DNA of 64,000 bases from a bacterium. Lineage in GTDB: Bacteria; Actinomycetota; Acidimicrobiia; Spongiisociales; Spongiisociaceae. Below, in pieces: positions 35,761 to 44,309 of the stretch (positions are counted from its first letter, which is position 1; the number at the start of each line of letters is the position of its first letter). The stretch covers positions 1 to 64,000 of the forward strand of contig JAPOQZ010000188.1 in NCBI GenBank assembly GCA_026710435.1, in the 5' to 3' direction. A program made the position numbers and the translations under genes. Under the pieces are notes generated by a model. The model had not been told where the DNA came from and ran no database searches. It saw only the letters and a program-made list of their open reading frames with translations.

Positions 35761-37965
35761 TCATGTCGCCGTAGCGTCCACGGGCCTCATCCCTCCGAAC
35801 AGGCCCTGCGGACGCAACACCAGGGCTGCTACGAGGACAACGAACGAGGCGACCACCGCCAGGTTGGTACCGATCCGCGGGATGTAGGTGGCCAACCCGG
35901 CCTCGACCAGCCCCAGGACCAGGGCGCCGCCGAGAGCACCCCGCACCGACCCGAGACCGGCCATGGCGGTGATGGCGAAAGCCTTGAGGGTCAGTGGCGG
36001 GCCCTGGAAAGGCTGTATTCCCAGCACCGGGCTGATCAACGCCCCAGCCACGCCGGTGATCCCGATGCAGAGCGCGAACGTGACTGCGTACACCTTCCCG
36101 ACGTCGATACCGACGATCCGGGCCGCCTCGCGGTTCTGGGCTGCCGCCCGGATGCTCTTGCCCAGCCGCGTACGGACCAGGAACAGGCTGAGAGCAGCGG
36201 TTATGGCCAGGGCGGCAAGCATGATCCAGAAGCGGGTCACGGGTATCGTCACACCCCCGGCCAGCGGCCAGGCGCCGTCGAGGGCGGTGTCCGCGCGCCG
36301 GAAGTCGGCCGAGAACACCACCTTCAGAAGATTCTGCATGACTATCGCCACCGCGAACATGACCAGCAGTGAGACGAGGTGCGGCCTGTCGATGATCCTG
36401 TTCACCAGGAACCGCTGGGTGATGTAGCCGAGCGCCATCATCAGGACGAATACGACCGGAACGGTGAGGAAGGGATCGATCCCCCAGAGGTGGTTGGCCA
36501 GCCACGCCATGTAGGCGCCCACCATCACGAACTCGCCATGGGCGAAGTTGATGACCCCCATCACCCCCCAGATGATCGAGAATCCCAGCACGAGGACCGT
36601 GTAGATCCCGCCGAGGGCTATACCGTTGACCAGGGTCTGGGCCAGCCGTTGCAACGGTGATCCCGTCCCTCCGGAGCCTTGGGCCGCCGAGGGGTAGCGA
36701 AGCTCCGCCACCGCGGCCGCATCCGGCGCTACGACCCGGACCTCTCCGTCCTGTACCTGGATCGTGCCCATCGGCTTGGAGGTGTTGACGCCTCGCTCGT
36801 CGAAGGAGATCGGCCCGTAGAAGGTGTCGGCCGCCAGCGCGTGGAGGGCTTCCCGTACCGTATCGCTGTCGGTGGTGCCGGCGGCCTCGATCGCCAGGTG
36901 AAGGGCGAGAGCGGAGGCCGTGGCGCTGGCCGCCTGGTAAACGGGCGGCTCACCCCAGAGGCTCTCGAAGTAGGACGCGTAGTCGGCGGCCCGGCCGAAG
37001 TAGGGACCCTCGTACGCCATGACCGGCTCCCACTGGGTGGGACCCAGCACCCCTTCCACGTCTTCGCCCAACTCCTCGATCAGCTTGGGGTTCGACGGAC
37101 CCACGGTGATCAGCATCCCGTCCGGAGCGAAGCCCAGGTCCTTGGCCGCGGTAACGAACAGCACCGCGTCGTTGTAATGGCCCCCTCCGACGAATATGTC
37201 GGGATCCAGTTCCCGGAACTTGGTCATGATGGCCGAGGCGTCCTGGATGTCCTTCGGGTAGGACTCCATGGAGAGCACTTCGACTCCGGCGGCTTCCAGA
37301 TGCCTGCGGGCACCGTTGGCAACCGCGGTCGGGAAAGAGGTGTCCTCGTGAGCGATCACCGCGGTAGTCGCCCCCCGGGCAGCGAGAACCTCGATGCCGG
37401 ATCTGGTGTAGTCGCTGGCGATGGTGGCAACCAGGAAGAGGTTTCGGAAACCACGTTCGAACATGGTGTCGGAGGTCCCGTTCCCCTCCACCATGATCAC
37501 GTTGTTGGCCTCGGCGATGGCGCTCGCACCGGTGGTGAGACCGCTCGAGTAGGGCCCGAGGAGGAAGTCGACCCGGTCCTCGTCGATCAGCTTCTGGACC
37601 AGGTTGGCGGCGGTATCGGCGTCGGATTCGTCGTCGTAGTAGACGATCTCCGCGGCATAGCGGCGGCCGCCGATCTCGATGCCGCCGTACTCCTCGTTCA
37701 CCCACCGCACCCAGGTGTCGTACCCCCGGCGGGAGTCCCTGCCCTCCACGGCGTACTTGCCGGTCTCGCTGAGGGCCGCGCCGATCCGGACGGTTCCGGC
37801 AAAGCCTCCCCCGGCACCCGCTGCCCGCGGTGCGTCCGGGTCCCCCTGACCATCGGCCGCTCCGCACGCTGAGAGCATCACGACCAGGACGAGCCCCGCG
37901 GTCGCCGACTTGCGCATCCGCTTCAGCATTCCAGTCATGGTGGTCATCGTAAGGGCAATAGGCAT
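35761..37965 (-). CDS. Fusion of a LivJ/K-like binding lipoprotein with the permease LivH
   Basis: One 734-residue frame encodes two parts normally made separately. Residues 1-34 are a lipoprotein signal ending MLSAC. Residues about 45-430 are a type I periplasmic binding domain (GKYAVEGRDSRRGYDTW, VDFLLGPYSSG, FGPISF-like end). A Gly/Ser linker (SAAQGSGGTGS) follows, and residues about 440-734 are a complete LivH (NGIALGGIYTVLVLGFSIIW, NFAHGEFVMVGAYMAW, coupling loop AAAQNREAARIVGIDVGKVY). There is no stop or frameshift across the junction. LivM, LivG and LivF follow in order. The receptor would be permanently tethered to its channel. The start is uncertain among ATGs at 37965, 37947, 37938 and 37929. 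Confidence 0.9.
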   Translation of the reverse strand: MPIALTMTTMTGMLKRMRKSATAGLVLVVMLSACGAADGQGDPDAPRAAGAGGGFAGTVRIGAALSETGKYAVEGRDSRRGYDTWVRWVNEEYGGIEIGGRRYAAEIVYYDDESDADTAANLVQKLIDEDRVDFLLGPYSSGLTTGASAIAEANNVIMVEGNGTSDTMFERGFRNLFLVATIASDYTRSGIEVLAARGATTAVIAHEDTSFPTAVANGARRHLEAAGVEVLSMESYPKDIQDASAIMTKFRELDPDIFVGGGHYNDAVLFVTAAKDLGFAPDGMLITVGPSNPKLIEELGEDVEGVLGPTQWEPVMAYEGPYFGRAADYASYFESLWGEPPVYQAASATASALALHLAIEAAGTTDSDTVREALHALAADTFYGPISFDERGVNTSKPMGTIQVQDGEVRVVAPDAAAVAELRYPSAAQGSGGTGSPLQRLAQTLVNGIALGGIYTVLVLGFSIIWGVMGVINFAHGEFVMVGAYMAWLANHLWGIDPFLTVPVVFVLMMALGYITQRFLVNRIIDRPHLVSLLVMFAVAIVMQNLLKVVFSADFRRADTALDGAWPLAGGVTIPVTRFWIMLAALAITAALSLFLVRTRLGKSIRAAAQNREAARIVGIDVGKVYAVTFALCIGITGVAGALISPVLGIQPFQGPPLTLKAFAITAMAGLGSVRGALGGALVLGLVEAGLATYIPRIGTNLAVVASFVVLVAALVLRPQGLFGGMRPVDATAT

Positions 37966-37986
37966 TCGACAGTCGCAGTACCGAAT

Positions 37987-38014
37987 CTACCGGCACCGGT
38001 AGGCCTGGAGCCTA
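37987..38014. other. Two adjacent short inverted repeats
   Basis: CTACCGG-CA-CCGGTAG (37987-38002) and TAGGC-CTGGA-GCCTA (38000-38014) lie between the DUF3179 stop and the SBP-LivH start. They could be a terminator for the DUF3179 gene or an operator for the importer; the sequence does not decide. Confidence 0.3.
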
Positions 38015-38015
38015 C

Positions 38016-39587
38016 TCAGTTGCCTGCGGGGGTCCAGAGTTCGGTGCCGGGGTGGAACTGGCTCCACGCGAACCAGAAAGCCTCATGGGCCGGAATCTCC
38101 TCTCCGTCGGGATCCCAGGCCCGGAGTCCTCCGCCGTCACGTCTGACGGTGATGCCTCCGTATTCGACCGATCCACCCCCCTGCAGTATCTCGTGGGAGG
38201 CGGCCACCGGAAAAGCCACCGCGGTCGATGTGGAGCCGTCCTGCCAGAGCACTCCTAACACCTTCTCCTGGACCGGCAGGCGGCCATCGACGTCCCCGGT
38301 GGGGAAGATGGGGCCATCGTCGTCCCGACCGCGGAGCGGATCATCGGGATATATACGGCCGAGTCCACCGTCCTCGACAACGATGTAGCTATGCGGGTTG
38401 GCCGCCTTCCATTCGCCCCACCGGGAGGCGAGGACGGTGGTCTGGGGCAGTTGCACGCCGGCCGCGCGCAGCGGTCCGCTCACCGCCTGGCCGGTGAAGG
38501 TGTCGATCATCGAGAAGGTGTGGTACTCGTACATCATCTTGTTGGACCGCGACAGGAGCCCGGAGGTACGCAACTCGAAGGTCTCCGCCCCGGCCATCAA
38601 GGCCCTCGCCGACTCTGGGATCTCGTCGGTGAAGTAGGCCTGGGCAGAACCGCACAACGTGCAGTAGGGAATGCCGAGCCGACGTCCCCCGATGGTGATG
38701 TTCACCATCTCGTGAACTTCCATCATGTTCTTGGGGAACGCCACCGCCTCCCCGTTGACGGTCACCGCGAAAACGTACGCGTCGTCGGGGTAGTAGTCGC
38801 TCTCCGAAGCCGGTTCGAGCGGCGGGGCGTTGAGCGCCGGGATGCATCCCAGCGGGCAGGGCTGGTCAGCTACCGAGATCGGCCGGTCGTCGATGAACAC
38901 CCCGCCCCAGGTGACATGCCGCCAGTCGATCAGGGAGTCGGGATCGGCGAAGAACGGTGTCCATCGGGAGTCGATCAGGGTGTAGACCTGACCCTTCCAC
39001 TCCCCGAATCCGGGTGGGGCGGGCGTGTCCCATTCGATGAGCTTGTTGGTTGCTTCCTTCCACGGATTGGACCCGAGCTCGACCCCCGTCAGAAGGGTGA
39101 AGGCATCGCTGAGCCCGTACTGCTCCGGATGGATAAAGCGCATGAGGTCGGCGAGCACCCACGCCACCCTCAGATCGCCGGACTGGACGAGACGGTTGAT
39201 CGCCTCTGCGTCGAGGCCCGTAGCCAGCGAGTCGAGGACCGCCTCCAGATCGGCCTCCACCCCACTTGGCCGGAGTCCGGACGTGACAGTCGTGGATGGT
39301 TCGGAGGGGTCGGTGGGCTCCGAGCCGGTGTCGGGTTCCGTCGTTGCAGGGGTTGTCGCCGGCGCGAAGGTGCTCGTCTGTCCGGACGCCGGCTCGGTCG
39401 GGGATGTCTGGTTGCTCTCCTGTGCCGGTGCCCGCGTTACCGTGCTGGTGGCGCCTTCGTCGGTGGGCTGGTTGCCGGACGTGGCCACCACCACAAGTAC
39501 GGCCACCGCGACGAGAACCAGACCGACTATGAACGTCCGGTAGCGCTGGAGCACCGAACGATGGGGTAGGTCGGTCGGCTCGTTCAT
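38016..39587 (-). CDS. Membrane-anchored DUF3179 domain protein
   Basis: This 523-residue protein has one N-terminal membrane helix (about residues 17-37), a long Thr/Pro/Ser-rich linker to about residue 100, and an extracytoplasmic DUF3179 region. The hallmark is VNITIGGRRLGIPYCTLCGS with a Cys-x2-Cys pair, then LLSRSNKMMYEYHTFSM and WGEWKAANPHS. The function of DUF3179 is unknown. The paired Cys suggest a metal or redox site. Extra Cys in DQPCPLGC may form a second pair. Confidence 0.85.
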   Translation of the reverse strand: MNEPTDLPHRSVLQRYRTFIVGLVLVAVAVLVVVATSGNQPTDEGATSTVTRAPAQESNQTSPTEPASGQTSTFAPATTPATTEPDTGSEPTDPSEPSTTVTSGLRPSGVEADLEAVLDSLATGLDAEAINRLVQSGDLRVAWVLADLMRFIHPEQYGLSDAFTLLTGVELGSNPWKEATNKLIEWDTPAPPGFGEWKGQVYTLIDSRWTPFFADPDSLIDWRHVTWGGVFIDDRPISVADQPCPLGCIPALNAPPLEPASESDYYPDDAYVFAVTVNGEAVAFPKNMMEVHEMVNITIGGRRLGIPYCTLCGSAQAYFTDEIPESARALMAGAETFELRTSGLLSRSNKMMYEYHTFSMIDTFTGQAVSGPLRAAGVQLPQTTVLASRWGEWKAANPHSYIVVEDGGLGRIYPDDPLRGRDDDGPIFPTGDVDGRLPVQEKVLGVLWQDGSTSTAVAFPVAASHEILQGGGSVEYGGITVRRDGGGLRAWDPDGEEIPAHEAFWFAWSQFHPGTELWTPAGN

Positions 39588-39614
39588 GCCGGCTCTACTC
39601 GACCGGCGAGGCGG

Positions 39615-39854
39615 TCAGCGGCCGAGCAGTATGGCGAGGCTGATGGTCGTGAGCCCGAACAGCACCGCCACTATCACGGTGATCCGGTCGAGGTTCCGCT
39701 CGGCCAGCGTGGAACCACCCATACCCCCAGCCTGCATACCGCCACCGAACATATCACCGAGTCCGCCCTTGCCCGAGTGCAGGAGAATCAGAAACACCAG
39801 GGCAATGGCCATCAGCAGGTGGACGATGATGAGAATCGCGGTCGCTACCGCCAC
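39615..39854 (-). CDS. secG: Preprotein translocase subunit SecG
   Basis: This 79-residue protein has two membrane helices, about residues 4-24 and 58-77, joined by a Gly/Met-rich loop (KGGLGDMFGGGMQAGGMGGS), typical of SecG, the accessory subunit of SecYEG. GTG 39854 has a strong GGAAGGGGG Shine-Dalgarno. In many bacteria secG follows tpiA; here gpmA, two repeats and a dehydrogenase lie between them. Confidence 0.92.
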   Translation of the reverse strand: MAVATAILIIVHLLMAIALVFLILLHSGKGGLGDMFGGGMQAGGMGGSTLAERNLDRITVIVAVLFGLTTISLAILLGR

Positions 39855-39977
39855 GGCTTGCCCCCTTCCGGCTGCTGATGCCCGCAGTATGGCACTTCGC
39901 GGAGGATAGTTGCCAGTTGCCGCTAACCGGTCGTCAGTTGGAACTAGTGTCCGCGCCGAGGGACGGAAGGGTGAGCC

Positions 39978-40979
39978 TTGAGGGCTGCGGTAACCCTCGG
40001 ACCGGGGAATCTCGATGTGGTGGATGTCGCCAACCCCCATGCCGGAGAGGCCGTCCTGGTGCATCTGGAGCGGGCCGGAATATGCGGGACGGACCTGAAG
40101 ATCCTGGACGGCGCGGCGCCTATCCGCTATCCCCGGATACTCGGGCACGAACTGGTGGGAACCACTTCGAGTGCTTCTCCGGGAGGGAGGATCCCCTCCG
40201 GGGCGAGGGTGCTGGTCAATCCGGGCATCCATTGCGGCGACTGTTACCTGTGCCGCAAGGACCGACCTCAACTCTGCCCCAGGGGCGGGTTGCTGGGAAG
40301 GGAACTGGACGGAGTGTTCGCGGAGCAGATCGCCTTGGAGGAGACCTTCCTGCACGTCGTGCCCGACCGGATCGCTCCGGACGATGCCGGCCTCCTCCAG
40401 GTCTTGGGCACGGTGGTCCATTCCCAGGAAGCCGTGCCCGTGGCGCAGGATACGGTGGTGGTCGTTATCGGGCTGGGAGTCTCCGGTCTGTTGCATGTGC
40501 AATTGCTCGGCCACCGGGGCGCAGGCCGGGTAATCGGCGTTACCCGGTCGAGTTGGAAACTGGAGCTGGCCAGGAGGTTGGGTGCATCCGCCGTAGCCAC
40601 TCCCGACAAGGCAGCCGGCATCGTGGCCGAAGTGTCCGGTGGACGTGGTGCCGACCTGGTGATCGAGGCGGTCGGAACGGAGAGCACGGTGGCGCAAGCC
40701 ATCGAGTTCTGCGCGCCGGGAGGGGATGTGGTCATCTACGGCACCGTCACCGGAGGGTCGGGGAGGATCCCCTATTACCAGCTCTACCTGAAGGAGATCA
40801 CCGTGCACAACCCGCGGGCCGCCCGGCCCCGGGACTACGACGCAGCCATAGCGCTCGCTGCGGCAGGGCATATACAACTAGCCCCATTGATCTCATCCCT
40901 CCATCCTTTGAAGCATGCCGGGACCGCCTTCGCCGAAGCCCGGATAGGGGACAGTCTCAAAGTTCTCCTGACGCCCTGA
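39978..40979 (+). CDS. Zinc-dependent medium-chain dehydrogenase
   Basis: This 333-residue protein of the alcohol/sorbitol/threonine dehydrogenase family has AGICGTDLKIL (catalytic Cys), LGHELVG, CGDCYLCRKDRPQLC (four structural-zinc Cys) and VIGLGVSGLLHVQLL (NAD(P) loop). It starts with TTG 39978 after GGAAGGGTG; no ATG fits. The C-terminus is short but complete. Neither its substrate nor a pathway partner can be read here. Confidence 0.85.
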   Translation: MRAAVTLGPGNLDVVDVANPHAGEAVLVHLERAGICGTDLKILDGAAPIRYPRILGHELVGTTSSASPGGRIPSGARVLVNPGIHCGDCYLCRKDRPQLCPRGGLLGRELDGVFAEQIALEETFLHVVPDRIAPDDAGLLQVLGTVVHSQEAVPVAQDTVVVVIGLGVSGLLHVQLLGHRGAGRVIGVTRSSWKLELARRLGASAVATPDKAAGIVAEVSGGRGADLVIEAVGTESTVAQAIEFCAPGGDVVIYGTVTGGSGRIPYYQLYLKEITVHNPRAARPRDYDAAIALAAAGHIQLAPLISSLHPLKHAGTAFAEARIGDSLKVLLTP

Positions 40980-41030
40980 ACCGCGTCACGCACCTCCAGC
41001 GCCGCAGAGGCGTTAGGGGGTCCACCACTT

Positions 41031-41239
41031 CTAGCCCCGATTTTTCATGCGGGGGTTTGTACTAGGCGAGCAGAGTGCGGGATATAAGCTTCTGACCAGG
41101 GACTTCGGCCATTTCCACAACCCTGTCTCAGCCCTGCGGGACCTTCACCCGTCGGGTGAAGCCAGGCGCAGTCACGATCATGTGGTTGATGTGGCCTGTT
41201 GCCGTGGGTGTGTCTGGAAACATGAAGAATCAAGGCTAG
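41031..41239 (-). repeat. Repeat B, copy 1
   Basis: This 209 bp element has 19-base inverted ends that differ at three positions (CTAGCCCCGATTTTTCATG and the complement of CTAGCCTTGATTCTTCATG). The minus strand reads MFPDTPTATGHINHMIV, PGFTRRVKVPQG, a stop, VPGQKLISRTLLA, a stop, YKPPHEKSG in one frame, which suggests a decayed coding sequence. The right-end CTAG supplies the gpmA stop. On the left it is flanked by GGGGGTCCACCACTT (41016-41030). Confidence 0.85.
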
Positions 41240-41976
41240 CCCGCTTGGGCGGCCACGGCGGCTGCTGCTGCCTCGGCCGCCGCCTGATCTCCCAGGTAGC
41301 GGTCCGACACGTAACGGTGTTGAGAGTCGAGTTCCACCACCAGGGGGATGCCGGTGGGGATGTTCAGCCGGGTGATCTCCTCGTCGCTGATCCCCTTCAG
41401 GTACTTCAGCAGGGCCCGCATGCTGTTGCCGTGGGCTACCACCAGGACCCGGAGTCCGGCGTCCAGATCCGGCAGTATGCCGCTCTCCCAGTACGGGATC
41501 GCTCTCGCCACGACATCGGCCAGGCACTCGGCGGCCGGCAACTCGGCGGCGGGTACCGATCGGTAGCGGGGATCGAAGCGGGGGTGGCGGGGATCGTCGA
41601 GATCGAGAGTCGGAGGGGGGACGTCGTAGCTCCTCCGCCACTGGAACACCTGTTCCGCCCCGTGGATGGCCGCGGTTTCCTTCTTCTCGAGCCCCTGCAA
41701 CGCCCCGTAGTGCCGTTCGTTGATCCTCCAACTTCTCCGCACCGGGATCCAGTGGAGGTCCATCCGGTCAAGCGCCAGGTTGGCAGTACCTATCGCCCGC
41801 CTGAGCACCGACGTGTGCACGACGTCGAACACCATGTCCTCCGCAATCATGAGGTCGGCTGCATTCCGAGCCTCGGCCGCGCCTCCATCGGTCAGCGGCA
41901 CATCGGTCCATCCGGTGAACCGGTTCTCGAGGTTCCAGATACTCTGGCCGTGACGGACCATCGCCAGCGTGCTCAC
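41236..41976 (-). CDS. gpmA: 2,3-bisphosphoglycerate-dependent phosphoglycerate mutase
   Basis: This 246-residue dPGM interconverts 3- and 2-phosphoglycerate in glycolysis. MVRHGQSIWNLENRFTGW gives the phosphohistidine, RRSWRINERHYGALQGLEK the substrate-binding residues, and VAHGNSMRALLKYL the second His. The C-terminal tail AAAEAAAAAVAAQAG is unusually Ala-rich. The start is GTG 41976, with GGGAGG directly against repeat A copy 6. The TAG stop lies in the terminus of repeat B copy 1. It clusters loosely with tpiA and pgk. Confidence 0.92.
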   Translation of the reverse strand: MSTLAMVRHGQSIWNLENRFTGWTDVPLTDGGAAEARNAADLMIAEDMVFDVVHTSVLRRAIGTANLALDRMDLHWIPVRRSWRINERHYGALQGLEKKETAAIHGAEQVFQWRRSYDVPPPTLDLDDPRHPRFDPRYRSVPAAELPAAECLADVVARAIPYWESGILPDLDAGLRVLVVAHGNSMRALLKYLKGISDEEITRLNIPTGIPLVVELDSQHRYVSDRYLGDQAAAEAAAAAVAAQAG

Positions 41977-41986
41977 GTGACCTCCC

Positions 41987-42091
41987 TAGGAGGGTGCTAA
42001 GCAATCCACCAGCGGCCTGCCAACCGCCGGCAAAATGCCTGGGCTGGCGGGCGGCAGGCCCGAGCAATCGTCATTGTTCAGCACCCTCCTA
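41987..42091 (+). repeat. Repeat A, copy 6
   Basis: This 105 bp copy has TA at both ends and intact termini. Its right TA is joined directly to the left end of repeat B copy 2 (CCCCGAT), as if it had inserted into the TA of that element's CTAG. Its left edge touches the gpmA Shine-Dalgarno. Confidence 0.9.
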
Positions 42092-42313
42092 CCCCGATCG
42101 TTAGTGCGGGTGGTTTGCGCCGGGCGAGCGGCGTGTGGGCAATGAGCTTCTGACCAGGTACTACGGCCCACTCGACATCCCCGTCTCGGCCCGGCGCGAC
42201 CTTCACCCGAGGCGTGAATCCTAACCTGGTCGCGATAACGTGGTTGATCTGGAATGTGGTTGATCTGGCCTTCTGCCGTGGGTGTGTCTGGAAACATGAG
42301 GAATCGGAGCTAG
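42092..42313 (-). repeat. Repeat B, copy 2
   Basis: This 222 bp copy is longer than the other two because of a short internal duplication (GTGGTTGATCTGG twice, about 42240-42271). The minus strand starts MFPDTPTAEGQINHI and later, after a frame change, encodes VPGQKLIAHTPLA. The left CTAG is interrupted by repeat A copy 6; the right CTAG is intact, 13 bases from the tpiA stop. Confidence 0.82.
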
Positions 42314-42326
42314 TTGTCTGCTGGGA

Positions 42327-43094
42327 TCATCTCCAGTAACGGATGCAGGCGGCGAAGGTGTCCGGATCCAGGGACGATCCCCCTACCAGACCCCCATCGA
42401 TATCGCGCTTCGCCATGAGTGCAGCCACGTTGCCCGGGTTCATCGACCCTCCGTAGAGGATGCGGACCCCGTCGGCAGCAGCGCCGTGGCGGTCACGCAC
42501 CTGCGCCCGGATGCCGGCGATGGTGTCCTGGGCGTCCGCAGGATTCGCGTGACGGCCGGTGCCGATCGCCCAGACCGGCTCGTATGCGATCACCAGGCGG
42601 TCCACCTGCTCGGACGGTATCCGCGCCAGGGACCCCCCAACCTGCTTGCGGAGAACCTGCAGGGTCTCTCCCGCCTCCCGCTGTTCCAGGGTCTCTCCCA
42701 CCGCCACTATCGGGATGACACCGGCCGCGAGCGCGGCTTTCGCCTTGCGGTTGACCGCCCGGTCGTCCTCCCCGAAGTACTGCCGCCTCTCGGAGTGCCC
42801 CACGATCGCGTAGGAGACCGATAGCTTGGCCAGCATGGTGGCTGAAACCTCCCCGGTGTAAGCCCCCTGCTCCGCCCAATGGAGGTTCTGGGCGACGATC
42901 CGGATGCGGAGGTCGTCCATCTGCACGACCGTCTGGACCGAGCGGAGCGAAGTGAACGGGGGCGCCACGCCCACCTCGACCCGGTCGTAGTCGGAGGGAT
43001 CGAGCCGGTAACTGAGCTTCTGCACCCTCTGGATCGCCTCGAGGTGGGACCCGTGCATCTTCCAGTTACCGACCATCAGCGGCTTGCGGTTCAT
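42327..43094 (-). CDS. tpiA: Triosephosphate isomerase
   Basis: This 255-residue TIM-barrel enzyme interconverts DHAP and glyceraldehyde 3-phosphate. VGNWKMHGS has the catalytic Lys, AIVGHSERR the catalytic His, VIAYEPVWAIGTG the catalytic Glu and start of loop 6, and ILYGGSMNPGN the phosphate site. ATG 43094 overlaps the pgk stop as ATGA, so the two are coupled. Confidence 0.95.
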   Translation of the reverse strand: MNRKPLMVGNWKMHGSHLEAIQRVQKLSYRLDPSDYDRVEVGVAPPFTSLRSVQTVVQMDDLRIRIVAQNLHWAEQGAYTGEVSATMLAKLSVSYAIVGHSERRQYFGEDDRAVNRKAKAALAAGVIPIVAVGETLEQREAGETLQVLRKQVGGSLARIPSEQVDRLVIAYEPVWAIGTGRHANPADAQDTIAGIRAQVRDRHGAAADGVRILYGGSMNPGNVAALMAKRDIDGGLVGGSSLDPDTFAACIRYWR

Positions 43095-44266
43095 GACGAC
43101 CATGCCTCCAGCGCCTCCACCGCAGGAAGGGCCCGGCCCTGCAGCAACTCCAAGCCGGCACCGCCGCCCGTCGAGAGATGGGACACCGCTGCCTCCCGTC
43201 CCAGCAACCTGAGAGCTGCCACCGAGTCCCCGCCGCCCACCACAGTGAACGCGTCCGAGCCTGCCATCGCGGTTGCCACGGCCGCGGTGCCCGGCCGGAA
43301 CGGCTCCCACTCGAACACACCCATCGGACCGTTCCAGAACACCGATCCCGATCCGGCGATGACCTCGGCGAAGAGCTGGGCGGTCCGCGGCCCGATGTCC
43401 AGACCTATGAGGCCTTTCTCCATTGCTGCTATCTCGACCGTCGTGGCCGTGGCGTCGGGGCGGAACCGGTCGGCCGCCACCACATCGACGGGCAGGACGA
43501 GCCGGTCCCCCCTGTTCCCCCTCAGGAGGTCGCGCAGCGGGTCGAGGTAGTCGGACTCGAGCAGCGAGTCCCCCACCTCGTATCCCTCTACGGCCAGGAG
43601 GCTGTAACACATACCGCCGCCGACCAGCAAAGCGTCGACCTTCGGGAGGAGGGCCCTGATCAGCGGTAGCTTGTCGGAGATCTTGGCTCCTCCCAGCAGC
43701 ACCGTGAAGGGCCGGGGGGGATCCTGCATCAGCATCCCGAATGCCTCCAGCTCCCTGACCAGCAACGGGCCGGCCGCCGACTTGAGATGGGTAGCCACCC
43801 CGGTCGTCGACGCGTGGGCCCGGTGGGCGGACCCGAATGCGTCAAGGACGAAGAGATCCGCCAGATCGGCCAAGGCGGCTGCGTATTCCGGATCGTTGGT
43901 GATCTCCCCTGGATGGAACCTGGTGTTCTCCACCAGGACCACCTCCCCAGGCCCCGCCCGCCTGGCAAGACGGCGGGCGTCGGGACCGGCGGGGTCCTCG
44001 GCCGCCACAACCGGGAAGCCACCCAACTCCGACAGGGCGGCGGCCACGGGGGCCATCCGCAGAGCCTCGACGGTCCGTCCTCCGGGACGGCCCAGATGGC
44101 TGCACAGCACCACGGCGGCCCCGGAGCGGCGCAACAGGTCGATGGTCGGCAGAGTCGCACGCAGCCGGAAATCGTCGGCCACCTCTCCTCCGGAGAGGGG
44201 GACGTTCAGGTCGGACCGCACCAGTACGCGGCGCCCTCCGGCATCCAGTTCGGCAAGGGTCAGCAA
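43091..44266 (-). CDS. pgk: Phosphoglycerate kinase
   Basis: PGK, 391 residues, makes ATP from 1,3-bisphosphoglycerate. VLVRSDLNVPL, LCSHLGRPGG, VLLGGAKISDKL and FWNGPMGVFE are family signatures, and TVVGGGDSVAAL is near the end. I chose TTG 44266, which has GGAGGG eight bases upstream and gives the normal N-terminus; no ATG or GTG fits. It begins 43 bases after the rapZ stop. The gap gene that often precedes pgk is absent here. Confidence 0.92.
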   Translation of the reverse strand: MLTLAELDAGGRRVLVRSDLNVPLSGGEVADDFRLRATLPTIDLLRRSGAAVVLCSHLGRPGGRTVEALRMAPVAAALSELGGFPVVAAEDPAGPDARRLARRAGPGEVVLVENTRFHPGEITNDPEYAAALADLADLFVLDAFGSAHRAHASTTGVATHLKSAAGPLLVRELEAFGMLMQDPPRPFTVLLGGAKISDKLPLIRALLPKVDALLVGGGMCYSLLAVEGYEVGDSLLESDYLDPLRDLLRGNRGDRLVLPVDVVAADRFRPDATATTVEIAAMEKGLIGLDIGPRTAQLFAEVIAGSGSVFWNGPMGVFEWEPFRPGTAAVATAMAGSDAFTVVGGGDSVAALRLLGREAAVSHLSTGGGAGLELLQGRALPAVEALEAWSS

Positions 44267-44309
44267 GGCCGGCGCCCTCCGGTCCGGCCGGTCTCTCCCA
44301 TGGTGTCCC

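Noticed and set aside
39855-40877. Long upstream extension of the secG frame
   Set aside because: It runs antisense to the zinc dehydrogenase; SecG homology and a strong ribosome site begin at GTG 39854.
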